A DNA stretch of 64,000 bases from Streptomyces sp. NBC_01716 (GTDB taxonomy: Bacteria > Actinomycetota > Actinomycetes > Streptomycetales > Streptomycetaceae), in contig NZ_CP109181.1 of assembly GCF_036248275.1 (NCBI RefSeq), forward strand, positions 8,432,001-8,496,000, in the 5' to 3' direction. Below are positions 27,534 to 36,205 of this stretch, piece after piece; within the stretch, counting starts at the first letter, position 1, and the number at the start of each line of letters is the position of its first letter. Both the position numbers and the translations under genes were made by a program. The notes beneath the pieces were generated by a model. The model worked only from the letters and a program-made list of their open reading frames with translations. It had not been told where the DNA came from and did not search any database.

Positions 27534-30500
27534 TTACGCGTCCGCACCTTCCTCGGCCGGCTCCTCATCGCCCGCTGTACGAGGGCTGGGCACCTTGACC
27601 GCGGTGAGGTTGAGGCGGGCGGCCATGTCGAGGGTGACCTCGCCGTACGGGCGCACATGGGACCAGAACAGGGGGGTCAGGCCGCGCCGGTCGGCGGGCG
27701 TGAGGAGGTCCGCCCACTCCGGCTCGTTCAAGACGTCCTGGAGCATCAGGGTGTTCACGTAGACCAGGGCCGATTGCAGAATCCGCAGGCACAGCACGAA
27801 CATCTCCTGCTCGTCGCGCCGGTTCGAGGCGATCTCCCCGCCCTTGCCGTAGGCGATCACGGAGTTCGCACCGTTGGAGGACTCCATCACGTTCAGGCCC
27901 TCCTCGATCTCCCGCTGTAGGTCCCTCAGCCGCAGGTAGCGGGCCACGAAGATGGTCTTCTGCGCGCGGCCGACCTCCAGCATCGCCGCGTAGGTGGGGT
28001 GGGAGGCGTTGCGGGTGAAGCGCCGCAGGATCGCCTCGGTGGACGCGGTCCTGGTTCGGATCGCGGTCGCGTACTTGATCATCTGGTCGTACTGCTGGGT
28101 GATGAGTTCCCAGCGGATCGGGCGGGTCAGCGCCGGGGTCAGCTGCGGGTAGGCATCCGCCTCGCCGGCCACCGGCCGGTACAGCTTCACCTTGTTGATC
28201 CGCTTGATACGCGGCAGCAGGTCGAAGTTCAGCAGCCGCGTGATGCCGAACCCGATTTCCGACTGGCCATGCGAATCGGTGTAGTTGGCTTCCACGTCCA
28301 TGGTGGTGCCGTGCCGCATCGCGCCTTCGATCATCGCGGCCACCTCGGAGGCGGTGCAGTTGATCAGCTGGGAGTGAATGGCCAGGGACTTCTTCCCGAC
28401 GTGCCAGTAGATGAGCACTCCGCGGCCGCCGTAGCGCGAGTGCCACTCCGTGAAGAGGTTCTGGTCGTAGGCACGGACATGGGTGGAGTCGGAGGCGACC
28501 GCGGTCGAGCCCTGACCCCACAACTCGGTGCTGCGGGCGGCGAAGGTGGCGTTCGCGATCTGGACGGCGATGGCGCGGGCTGCCTCCGCCGACAGGTAGC
28601 GGCGGCGTACGTAGCGCAGTTCGTCCTCGGTGTGGCCGTGGCCGCCGGACGCCACGGCCTTGATCCCGGTGTTCGTACCGTACGCGTAGATGACCAGCAG
28701 CAGCCGTTCGGCCAGCACCTCCGGCGAGAGGCTGCCGCCGCCGGAGACAGAGGTGACCGCGTCCAGGCAGCCGGTCCGCAGCACCGCTTCCTTCAGCATG
28801 TCGACGAGCGGCACGATGCCCCGCCGCCTCTGTACCTCGGCCTTGATCCTGCGCAGGTTGCGCGGCTCGGGCTGGGCCTCTGCCGCCGTCAGCCGGATCG
28901 CCCCGGACTTCCGCTCGGCGATGTCCAGCCAGGACAGCTTCGGCATCCCGTCGTTGAGCAGGGTCAGCTCGGCCGTCATCTGCTCGCGCAGCTCGTCGAC
29001 GAACACCGCGGCGTCCAGCGGCTTGCGCAGCTCCCGGTAGTTCTCCGCCCGCCTCGCCTCGAAGTCCTGCGGCAGGTCCTCGTCCGGGTTGCGCCACTTG
29101 TCGGCGCCGACCACCCAGATCTCCTTGCACTTGAGCTGATCGCGCAGGGCCTGGAAGGCGACGACCTCGTAGACCATGCGCACCACGGGGCGCCGGCCCC
29201 GCTTGTCGGCACGGTGGACGACCTCCGCCCAGTCCCCGCCCATCGCCTTGTGGACCGGCACGGTCTCGCCCAGTGGGTAGTACGTCGTGTTCCCCGCGTT
29301 CGCGTACCGCGCCACCAATGCCAGGGCCTCGATCACCGGCCGGTGGGCGTGATTGCTGGAACGGAACTCCAGCACGTCCAGCAGCTTGATCAGCCCGCGC
29401 CGGTAGTGGTTGGTGTACGACGCCTTCAAAGTGGTCTGCACCGTGCGCCGGTAGACCGGCCCCCGGGTCTTGAACTCGTGCACCAGCTCCCGCAGCGTCG
29501 CCTCGCCCCCGGACACCGCCGGGAACACGACCTGACGGACCGTCCCCTCCGGGGCGCCGAGCGACGCCTCGGCGAGCTTGAAGAGGATGTTCTCCTTGCC
29601 CGACACCTTCTTGAACGCGTTGATCAGCTGCTCGGTGACCTTCTTCTCCGCCCGCGCCCCGATCCGGTGCACCGTGGAGATCAGCAGCTCCACCAGAGTG
29701 TCGGTGATCTCCCGCTCCCGCTCGTGCAGCAGCGCGGCCAGCAAGGTGACCCGCAGCGCCACCGGATGTGTCCGCAGATGGGAAGGCGACTCCACCGCGG
29801 CCCGCGCCCGCCAGCCGGCCACGACCTTCGGCGCGACGTCGACGAACAAATCTGGTGGCAGGCCGATCGACCGCACCGCCAGGAGCTTGTCGATCTCGGT
29901 GAGTATCGTTTCCAGGCTCACGTTGCCCGGCGCTTCCTTGACCTTCGCCATCACCGGCGGCGCGTCCTCACCCTCCGTACCGCCGCCCGCGGGTCCGTCG
30001 TCGTCCTGGTCGGCACCGGCCGCAAGAGCCACGATCCGCTCGATGCTCTCCACGGTCAGCCGAGAGGAGATCAGGGCCGTCAGCGACTCCTCGGCCGCCC
30101 GCAGAGCGGCCCCCACGATCCGGTCGCACCGGCCCGACGTGGGCGGCTCGATGCTCTCCTCGCGACAGCGGGCCAACAGTTCCACCCGGACCTGCTCGGG
30201 CCTGCGTTCCTTGTGCGCGACGTGCTCGGCCAGATACGCCGTCAGCTTCTCCGCGTCCGCGACGCTGCACTCACGGAAGCCGAGGTGCTCCCGGACCTGC
30301 GCACGGTGGTACTCGACCGTACGACCCGTCCAGTCGTAGGACTCCAGCTCCGAGGCGGGAACCTGTACCTGCCGGGCGACGAACTCCACGGCCTCACCCG
30401 GCAGCTCTGCCCGGTTCCGGGGAAACCGGCCGTACTGCGTATAGAACTTCAGCAGCACGGCGAAGCCCAGCCGTGTCGCCCCCCGCTTGCCGGACACAAG

Positions 30501-30602
30501 CGCCTGCTCGTCCTTCAACAGCGTCCAGTGCTCGACGAGTTCATCCAGGTCCAGCGGAGTACGGGCCACGATCGCCGATCGTCCTCGCAGAGCTTCACCC
30601 AC
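27534..30602 (-). CDS. tnpA: Tn3-family transposase
   Basis: A 1022-residue transposase, full length for the family. The N-terminal DNA-binding region begins ARTPLDLDELVEHWTLLKDE. The C-terminal catalytic DDE residues are all visible: Asp in VASDSTHVRAYDQN, Asp in ANYTDSHGQSEIGF and Glu in GLNVMESSNGANSV. It binds the 46-bp ends and forms cointegrates. Its start lies 48 bp inside the right inverted repeat. Nothing suggests inactivation. Confidence 0.95.
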   Translation of the reverse strand: MGEALRGRSAIVARTPLDLDELVEHWTLLKDEQALVSGKRGATRLGFAVLLKFYTQYGRFPRNRAELPGEAVEFVARQVQVPASELESYDWTGRTVEYHRAQVREHLGFRECSVADAEKLTAYLAEHVAHKERRPEQVRVELLARCREESIEPPTSGRCDRIVGAALRAAEESLTALISSRLTVESIERIVALAAGADQDDDGPAGGGTEGEDAPPVMAKVKEAPGNVSLETILTEIDKLLAVRSIGLPPDLFVDVAPKVVAGWRARAAVESPSHLRTHPVALRVTLLAALLHEREREITDTLVELLISTVHRIGARAEKKVTEQLINAFKKVSGKENILFKLAEASLGAPEGTVRQVVFPAVSGGEATLRELVHEFKTRGPVYRRTVQTTLKASYTNHYRRGLIKLLDVLEFRSSNHAHRPVIEALALVARYANAGNTTYYPLGETVPVHKAMGGDWAEVVHRADKRGRRPVVRMVYEVVAFQALRDQLKCKEIWVVGADKWRNPDEDLPQDFEARRAENYRELRKPLDAAVFVDELREQMTAELTLLNDGMPKLSWLDIAERKSGAIRLTAAEAQPEPRNLRRIKAEVQRRRGIVPLVDMLKEAVLRTGCLDAVTSVSGGGSLSPEVLAERLLLVIYAYGTNTGIKAVASGGHGHTEDELRYVRRRYLSAEAARAIAVQIANATFAARSTELWGQGSTAVASDSTHVRAYDQNLFTEWHSRYGGRGVLIYWHVGKKSLAIHSQLINCTASEVAAMIEGAMRHGTTMDVEANYTDSHGQSEIGFGITRLLNFDLLPRIKRINKVKLYRPVAGEADAYPQLTPALTRPIRWELITQQYDQMIKYATAIRTRTASTEAILRRFTRNASHPTYAAMLEVGRAQKTIFVARYLRLRDLQREIEEGLNVMESSNGANSVIAYGKGGEIASNRRDEQEMFVLCLRILQSALVYVNTLMLQDVLNEPEWADLLTPADRRGLTPLFWSHVRPYGEVTLDMAARLNLTAVKVPSPRTAGDEEPAEEGADA

Positions 30603-30650
30603 CGCAGCCGTACAGCCCAGGACTCACCCACACGGGTGACGCCCTCCCAA

Positions 30651-30696
30651 GATCACCGCCGTTTGCGGCTGGTGACAGCATTCTTACCGGCACCCC
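30651..30696. repeat. Right terminal inverted repeat of the Tn3 element
   Basis: 46 bp ending CATTCTTACCGGCACCCC, followed at once by the target duplication AACTC. Confidence 0.93.
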
Positions 30697-30720
30697 AACT
30701 CGTCGGCGATACGGGGCCGT

Positions 30721-31974
30721 TCACCGGCCGACCGTGTCCATGTGTGCCCCGTCGCCAGGTGTGAGCAGCGCGAGATGGCCCCCGTCGTCGAGCGGTGTCG
30801 GCACGGTGAGAGTGGTCAGCCGGACCGCCCGGTCCGCGTCGAAGAGGTGGATCTCGCCGTGCCCGCCCCGCGAGACGGCCACCAGCGGGCCTCCCGGCGA
30901 GCCGGCGATCGCCCGGCGCTGGACCCCGTCCCACGGCGTACCGCCCCGGCGTGGGGCCCCCGCCATCTCCGGCAGCGGGAGCCGTGCCGTGACGTGCGGA
31001 CGCCCGCCGGGTCCGGTCGGCGCCGCGAGCAGGACGAGTTCGTCACCGTCCGGGTGGACACGGGCGTACGCGATGTGGCGGGCGGTCACCGCCAGCCGGA
31101 AGACGAGGCCGGGGCCCAGTTCCAGCCGGCCCGTACTCCCGGTGTCGAGCTGGTGCCACCACGCGTCGTTGGTCCACTCCGGCCACTTCCCGGGATCGGC
31201 CGGCCCGCCCCGTACGCAGGACCACAGGGTCCGCCGGACCGGATCGAGCCGCAGATAGAAACCTCGTCCGCCGCTCCGGCCGTCGGCCCCCCAGGGCAGC
31301 GGCGGCTCCGTGATGAGCCTGTCGCCTTCCCTGCGGGCGCGGTGCACGCCTGAGCCGGCCGCGGCGAACAGCCGTCCGGTGAGCGGGTCCAGAGCGTCCC
31401 CGTGCGCGTCGTGGTCCGGCAGGGGTATGCGCTGGAGAGCCCCGGCAGGAGGACAGGCGGGAGCGGCGGCCATCAGGTCGCTGTGCCGGTGAACCGTCAG
31501 CTCGCCCGGTTCCCGGTGGCGCAGGACGACCAGCGGCCCCCCGCCGCCGACGACGGTGACGCCCGGCTCGCCGACCCGCGTGCGTACGCGCACGGCGTCG
31601 GCGTGCCCCGGTGCCCCGAGGACGACAGCCGTCAGCAGGTCTGACCAAGCCTCCCAGTTGCGCCCGAGACCCGTGGTGACGGCGAGATGCCGCCCGGCCG
31701 GGTCGGCCGACAGGTGTTCCGCCGGTACGGCGACCGGCACCGCGGTCTCGACCAGGGGCCGTCCCGCGTCGGGACCGTAGGGATCGAGTACGAGCAACTC
31801 ACCGGCCCGGTCGTCCACGAACGCGGTCCGGTCACCGCGCAGTGCGAGGAACCCGGCGTGCTCGGCGAGGTGCCGACCGTTCAGAGCCGCACGTTCCGTG
31901 CCGTCGGGGAGGTCCAACAGGGCTGTTCGGCCCGCTACTTGGTCGGCGACCAGCAGGCGTGGGGGCAGGGTCAC
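30721..31974 (-). CDS. Beta-propeller-like protein of unknown function, divergent from the metallophore operon
   Basis: A 417-residue protein with no signal peptide and no membrane segment. It is built of repeating short beta-rich units (LLVADQVAGRTALLDLPDG, LLVLDPYGPDAG, GEIHLFDADRAVRLTT), as in WD40/YVTN-type propellers, but no named family is recognised. GTG 31974 has GGAGA 5 bp upstream. It is divergent from the importer lipoprotein and shares the region holding the first Zur-like box, so it may be coregulated with the RiPP locus. A role in handling product or precursor is guesswork. Confidence 0.7.
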   Translation of the reverse strand: MTLPPRLLVADQVAGRTALLDLPDGTERAALNGRHLAEHAGFLALRGDRTAFVDDRAGELLVLDPYGPDAGRPLVETAVPVAVPAEHLSADPAGRHLAVTTGLGRNWEAWSDLLTAVVLGAPGHADAVRVRTRVGEPGVTVVGGGGPLVVLRHREPGELTVHRHSDLMAAAPACPPAGALQRIPLPDHDAHGDALDPLTGRLFAAAGSGVHRARREGDRLITEPPLPWGADGRSGGRGFYLRLDPVRRTLWSCVRGGPADPGKWPEWTNDAWWHQLDTGSTGRLELGPGLVFRLAVTARHIAYARVHPDGDELVLLAAPTGPGGRPHVTARLPLPEMAGAPRRGGTPWDGVQRRAIAGSPGGPLVAVSRGGHGEIHLFDADRAVRLTTLTVPTPLDDGGHLALLTPGDGAHMDTVGR

Positions 31975-31998
31975 GGCGATCTCCGGTTCCGGGGTCAG

Positions 31999-32029
31999 TT
32001 GTCGGGCACGTTATTGGTAATGATTATCA
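31999..32029 (+). promoter_or_regulatory. Promoter with Zur-like box upstream of the importer operon
   Basis: TTGTCG (31999-32004), a 17-bp spacer and GATTAT (32022-32027) form a promoter toward 32089. TGGTAATGATTATCA (32015-32029) is a 7-1-7 dyad with one mismatch between arms. It agrees at 12 of 15 positions with the TGAAAATGATTTTCA-type box bound by streptomycete Zur, and it covers the -10 element. A Fur-like iron regulator is the alternative. Confidence 0.65.
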
Positions 32030-32088
32030 TGACGAGACTGACAGTGGAATCGACGGCAGAACCGACGACAGAACTGAGGAACCCACCC

Positions 32089-33072
32089 ATGCCACGCACC
32101 GTGCTGAAAGCCCGCCGATGGGTCGCCACCGCCGTCCTGGGAGGTCTGCTGGTCGGCTGCGGCTCCGCGGACCCGGCCGACGACTCCGAAGGTGAAGGGG
32201 GGAGAGGCGCCACTTCGCGTACCAGCGTCGAGGTACGGCCCATCGAGGCCGCGAGAGAGATCACCGATGCCAGGAATATCACCGTCTCCCTGGCGAAGCC
32301 CCCGGAGAAGGTCGTCTGCCTGGTGGCGCTCTGCGACGACATCCTCGCGGAGCTGGGCATGACCCCGGCCGCCACCAACTCCGCACTGCTCGCGCATCCG
32401 AAGTTCCTGGGCAAGGAGCAAGCGGCGAAGATACCGGTGGTGCCGGGCGGTTTCCTCAGCCCTGAGGCCGAGGCGATCCTGTCCTACGAACCGGACCTGG
32501 TGATCGGCCTTGAGGACACCCACGGCAAGCTCGCGCCCGCGCTGAAGGGCGCCACCACCTTCTGGCCGGTACAGCCGGGCACCTGGCAGGACAGCGTCGG
32601 CTATCTGCGCGACCTGGCCGCGCTGACCGGGCGCACCGCGCAGGGGGAGAAGGCGGAGCGGACGTTCCGTACCCGCTTGGCCGAGGCCGAGAAGCACCGG
32701 AGCGACGCAACCGCACTGATCATCTTCGGCAGCGACGAGAACTTCGGCGTCGCGACCCCGGAGACCGATGTCGCGGCCGGGCTGTTCCCGAAGATCTCCC
32801 ACTACCCCTGGAAGAGCCGGGGAGTTGACGGCACGTACAGCCTGGAGGAGATCCTCGCGCGCGACGTCGACGTACTGTTCGTGGAGACTCTCTCCTTCGG
32901 CGCCCCCGACGGCAAGCTGTCCGACAAGCTCGCCAAGAACCCCCTCTGGTCCCAGATTCCAGCCGTCAAGAACGGCAAGGTCATCGAGGTCGACTCCGAG
33001 GTGTGGGCCAAGGGGCGCGGCACCCGCTCCCTGGGCCTGGTCCTCGACGAGGCGACGGCCGCGCTCCGGTGA
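32089..33072 (+). CDS. Metallophore/metal ABC transporter substrate-binding lipoprotein
   Basis: A 327-residue lipoprotein (lipobox LVGC at Cys24) of the FepB/BtuF-like class III binding-protein fold. It has two lobes joined by a long helix, with segments VVCLVALCDDILAELGMTP, YEPDLVIGLEDTHGKL and DVDVLFVETLSFGAPDG. It should capture a metal chelate outside the membrane. ATG 32089 has GAGGAA upstream; an earlier ATG at 32029 lies within the Zur box and is rejected. It overlaps the first permease by GTGA. Confidence 0.88.
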   Translation: MPRTVLKARRWVATAVLGGLLVGCGSADPADDSEGEGGRGATSRTSVEVRPIEAAREITDARNITVSLAKPPEKVVCLVALCDDILAELGMTPAATNSALLAHPKFLGKEQAAKIPVVPGGFLSPEAEAILSYEPDLVIGLEDTHGKLAPALKGATTFWPVQPGTWQDSVGYLRDLAALTGRTAQGEKAERTFRTRLAEAEKHRSDATALIIFGSDENFGVATPETDVAAGLFPKISHYPWKSRGVDGTYSLEEILARDVDVLFVETLSFGAPDGKLSDKLAKNPLWSQIPAVKNGKVIEVDSEVWAKGRGTRSLGLVLDEATAALR

Positions 33073-34145
33073 CGCACCGGCCTGTCGCGGTTGTCTGTCT
33101 GCTGACGGCGGCCCTCGCCGGATCAGTGAGCGCGCTGTGCCTGGGGACGCCGTACGTGGCACCCGACCGGCTCGCACAGACCTTGGGCTCAGATGGTCTT
33201 GAGGGCGTCGTCGTCGGCCAACTGCGTTTCCCACGGCTGGTGTTGGCGGTTGTCGCCGGGGCCTGTCTGGGCGCCGCGGGACTTGTGCTCCAGGAGGCGC
33301 TGCGCAATCCGCTCGCCGTCCCGGAGATGCTCGGAGTCTCCTCAGGCGCGGCGCTCGGTGTGGCGGCTCCGCTGGTGCTCACCCTGTCCGTTCCGCTCGC
33401 CGTGCAGCCGTTCCTCGCGCTGGGCGGGGCGGCGCTCGGCGGGGTGCTCACCCTGGTCGCCGCGGGATTCGGACGCAGCCCCTCGGCGGTGCTGCTCACC
33501 GGGGCCGCTGTCGCCGCAGCGCTTCAGGCGGGGCTGCTGGTGCTCATGGTGCTGGCCGACCAACTCGATCTCCAGCTCATCTACCGCTATCTGCTGGGCA
33601 GTCTCTCCGGCAGGACCTGGGACGACGTCACAGGTCTCTGGCCGTGGCTCGTGGTGGCGGTACCGGCACTCGTGCTCTGCGTGCCGGTGCTCGGAGTGCT
33701 GCGCCTCGGGGACGACGACGCCCGCGCGCTGGGCGTACGGGTCGGCCGCGCCAGGGTTGCCGCGCTGGCCATCGCCGTTGTCCTGATCGCCCCGGTCGTG
33801 GCCGTCTGCGGACCGGTGGCCTGGGTCGGCTTCCTCGCACCCCAACTGGCCAGGCGGCTGCGGCCGGACGGCGACGCGGGGCGGCTGCTCGTCCGGTCGG
33901 CGGCGTGCGGTGCCGTCGTGGTGCTCTGCGCCGACCAGCCGGCGCGCCTCGCCCTCGCTCCGGTGGAGACCCCGGTGGGCGCCTGGACCGCGCTGGTCGG
34001 CGTGCCCGTGGGGGTCGCGCTGCTGAAGCTGCGGGGGCGGGGAGTCCGTACCGGGGTCCGCATGGCACCTGCCGGGCGGTACGGGGCGGCGGCCGGTCCG
34101 GTACGGGACGGCCCACCGCCCCTTCTGCGGAAGGCCGAACGATGA
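33069..34145 (+). CDS. FecCD-family permease, first subunit
   Basis: A 358-residue permease with about nine or ten hydrophobic helices. The family signature LRFPRLVLAVVAGACLGAAG is near residue 53, followed by LVLQEALRNPLAVPEMLGVS; the glycine-rich ATPase-coupling loop lies later (CGPVAWVGFLAPQLARRL). It pairs with the next gene product to form a heterodimeric channel for a metal chelate. GTG start overlaps the lipoprotein stop; its own stop overlaps the next start (ATGA). Confidence 0.9.
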   Translation: MTHRPVAVVCLLTAALAGSVSALCLGTPYVAPDRLAQTLGSDGLEGVVVGQLRFPRLVLAVVAGACLGAAGLVLQEALRNPLAVPEMLGVSSGAALGVAAPLVLTLSVPLAVQPFLALGGAALGGVLTLVAAGFGRSPSAVLLTGAAVAAALQAGLLVLMVLADQLDLQLIYRYLLGSLSGRTWDDVTGLWPWLVVAVPALVLCVPVLGVLRLGDDDARALGVRVGRARVAALAIAVVLIAPVVAVCGPVAWVGFLAPQLARRLRPDGDAGRLLVRSAACGAVVVLCADQPARLALAPVETPVGAWTALVGVPVGVALLKLRGRGVRTGVRMAPAGRYGAAAGPVRDGPPPLLRKAER

Positions 34146-35239
34146 GCGCGCCACCGCCACTGCCGTGGTCCCCGTCCCCGCCGCCGGTCGTCGCGGACCG
34201 GACGAGCGGGCGTGCCCTACGCGCCGTACGCGGCGGGCCGGCCAGGATCGCGGTCCTCGCGCTGCTCGTCGTCGTGGTCGGCTGCGCCGACCTGGTCGCC
34301 GGGCGTGCCCTCTCCCTCGCCGATGTCCGGGACGTCCTGCTCGGCGGCGGCGACCCCATGGCCCGGCACATCGTGCTCCAACTCCGCGTGCCCCGGCTGC
34401 TGGTGGCCCTGGTCGCGGGCGCGAGCCTGGGGCTGGCGGGGCTCGTACTCCAGTCGGCGCTGCGCAATCCGCTGGCCGGGCCCGAGGTCACCGGTGTCAC
34501 CCCGGGCGCGGTGCTCGGCGCCGTGACAGCCACCGGGCTCGGCCTCGCCGGCTGGGAGTCCCCGACGGCGGTGGTCGTCGCGGCGTGTCTCGGCGGCTTC
34601 GCCGGAACGGGACTGCTCTGGCTGCTCGCCGGGCGGGAGAAGGGCGATCCCGAACAGACCGCGGTGTACGGCGTGCTCGTCTCCGCCGTGCTCGCCGGAT
34701 GCACCGCCATGGTGCTGCTGGTCGCGCCGGGGGAGCTGGGCAGTGTCGTCCAGTGGCTGATCGGTTCCACGGAGGGACGGGTCTGGCAGCACTGGCACCT
34801 GCTGTGGCCCTGGGCCCTGGCGTGGGCGGCGGCGGCCTGGCTGCTCGCCGGGCCGCTGACGCTGCTGCGCTGCGGCGACGAACAGGCCGCAGCGGCCGGG
34901 CTCGACACCGGCCGGGGCCGGGCGGCGGCCCTGGTCTGCGCGGTGGCGCTGACGGCCGGCGCGGTCTCCGCGGTGGGCGCGCTCGGCTTCGTCGGGCTGC
35001 TGGTGCCGCATCTGGCGCTGGCGCTCTTCGGCGCCGATCTGCGGATCGCGCTCCCCGGCGCGGCGCTGCTCGGGGCGGTCGTGGTGTGCGGGGCCGACGC
35101 CGCGGCGCAGGCGCTGTCCCGGTCGCTGACCGAGGTGCTCGACACGGACCGGCTCACGGTTCCGGTGGGCGCGTTGACCACATGCGCCGGCGCGGTGCTG
35201 CTGCTGATCGTGGCCCGCCGGCGTACGGACGAGCGATGA
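34142..35239 (+). CDS. FecCD-family permease, second subunit
   Basis: A 365-residue permease with the same architecture: LRVPRLLVALVAGASLGLAG, then LVLQSALRNPLAGPEVTGV, and the coupling loop GALGFVGLLVPHLALALFG. A proline-rich cytoplasmic N-terminus of about 30 residues precedes the first helix. ATGA coupling to the gene before suggests equal production of the two subunits. Confidence 0.9.
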   Translation: MSAPPPLPWSPSPPPVVADRTSGRALRAVRGGPARIAVLALLVVVVGCADLVAGRALSLADVRDVLLGGGDPMARHIVLQLRVPRLLVALVAGASLGLAGLVLQSALRNPLAGPEVTGVTPGAVLGAVTATGLGLAGWESPTAVVVAACLGGFAGTGLLWLLAGREKGDPEQTAVYGVLVSAVLAGCTAMVLLVAPGELGSVVQWLIGSTEGRVWQHWHLLWPWALAWAAAAWLLAGPLTLLRCGDEQAAAAGLDTGRGRAAALVCAVALTAGAVSAVGALGFVGLLVPHLALALFGADLRIALPGAALLGAVVVCGADAAAQALSRSLTEVLDTDRLTVPVGALTTCAGAVLLLIVARRRTDER

Positions 35240-35307
35240 ACGGCCGGCGCGATCCCTCGCGAGGGACGCCGGGGACACGCCGCGCGAGAGGGCAAGAAGG
35301 CGACACG

Positions 35308-36141
35308 ATGACTGAGGATCCCGGTTCCGTCCGGGCCGAGAGCCTGAGCTTCGGGTATCCGGGGCGCGATGTCCTGCGCGGCGTCGACCTGCGTATCGGG
35401 GCCGGCGAGCTGGTGGCCCTGATCGGGCTGAACGGCTGCGGCAAGAGCACCTTCCTGAAACTCGCCGCCGGGCTGCTCGCCCCGACCGGGGGGCGCGTAC
35501 TGCTGGAAGGGGACGAGGCGGCCCGGCTGACCAGACGGGCCGCCGCCCGCCGCGTGGCGCTGCTGCATCAATCGGCCCCGGCCGTACCGGGACTGACGGT
35601 ACGTCAGATGGTTCGGCAGGGGCGTTACGCCGCGCGGGGGCCGCTCGGGATGCTCCGGGACGGCGACGACGAGGTGACTGTCCGGGCGCTCGCCGATGTC
35701 GGGGTCACCGCCTGGGCCGACCGCCCGGTGGACGCCCTGTCCGGGGGCGAGCGCCAACGGGTGCGGCTGGCCATGGCGTTGGCCCAGGACACCCGGGTTC
35801 TCTTCCTCGACGAGCCCACCACCTATCTGGACCTGCGGCACCAACTGGAAGTGCTCCAGACGGTGGTGCGGCTGCGCGAGGAGCGCGGGCTGACGGTGGT
35901 GATGGTGCTCCACGACCTCAACCACGCGGCCCGCTTCGCGGACCGGATCGTCGCCCTGCGCGAGGGCCGGGTGGCCGCCGACGGCACGCCGCACGAGGTG
36001 GTCGACCCCACGCTGCTCGCCGAAGTGCTCGGTGTCCGGGGCCGGGTGGGCCTCGACGACGAGGGCGGCTGGCCGGTCTGTTACCCAGATCACCCTGTCG
36101 AGCTCTCCCAGCTATTGCGGAATGAAAATCATATTCATTAG
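35308..36141 (+). CDS. Metallophore ABC transporter ATP-binding protein (FepC-like)
   Basis: A 277-residue ATPase. Walker A is GLNGCGKST, the Q-loop is LLHQSAPAVPG, the signature is LSGGERQR and Walker B is VLFLDEPTTYLD, followed by VLHDLNHAARF, typical of the iron-siderophore/cobalamin group. ATG 35308 with AAGAAGG upstream is preferred to the ATGA-coupled ATG at 35236. The last codons of the gene form part of the second Zur box, which overlaps its stop. Confidence 0.9.
   Translation: MTEDPGSVRAESLSFGYPGRDVLRGVDLRIGAGELVALIGLNGCGKSTFLKLAAGLLAPTGGRVLLEGDEAARLTRRAAARRVALLHQSAPAVPGLTVRQMVRQGRYAARGPLGMLRDGDDEVTVRALADVGVTAWADRPVDALSGGERQRVRLAMALAQDTRVLFLDEPTTYLDLRHQLEVLQTVVRLREERGLTVVMVLHDLNHAARFADRIVALREGRVAADGTPHEVVDPTLLAEVLGVRGRVGLDDEGGWPVCYPDHPVELSQLLRNENHIH
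36123..36137. promoter_or_regulatory. Near-consensus Zur box upstream of the precursor peptide gene
   Basis: TGAAAATCATATTCA is a 7-1-7 dyad with one mismatch between arms. It agrees at 14 of 15 positions with the actinobacterial Zur box TGAAAATCATTTTCA. It overlaps the 3' end of the ATPase gene and lies 68 bp upstream of the precursor start. In a genome this GC-rich, such a sequence inside a coding end is unlikely by chance. TTGCGG/TTAGTG at 36115/36138 is a weak promoter candidate. Confidence 0.72.
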
Positions 36142-36205
36142 TGTCGGTGGTGCGGCGAGCAGGACAGCCGCAACCGCCAATCGAAACCAATGGAGGCAGC
36201 AACTC

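Larger units (their letters stand above)
24383..30696. mobile_element. Complete Tn3-family transposon with AraC/SDR passenger
   Basis: The 46-bp terminal inverted repeats (24383-24428 and 30651-30696) begin GGGGTGCCGGTAAGAATGCT and differ at a single base. The pentanucleotide AACTC is directly repeated at 24378-24382 and 30697-30701, the classic 5-bp target duplication. Inside are a serine resolvase, a candidate res site, an AraC regulator, an SDR and a full-length Tn3 transposase. The 6314-bp unit looks intact and the duplication unmutated, so insertion is recent. It lies between katG and the gene at 30721 and interrupts neither. Confidence 0.95.

Noticed and set aside
27999..30764. 921-residue plus-strand open frame opposite tnpA
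   Set aside because: Shadow of the transposase; composition low in Lys/Ile and no recognisable domain. It also runs through the transposon end.
32029..32088. Upstream ATG for the importer lipoprotein
   Set aside because: It overlaps the Zur box and would put about 20 polar residues before the lipoprotein signal.
36032..36205. Upstream extension of the precursor (ATG 36032 or 36122)
   Set aside because: These starts lie in the ATPase gene or inside the Zur box and lack ribosome sites; GGAGG points to ATG 36206.
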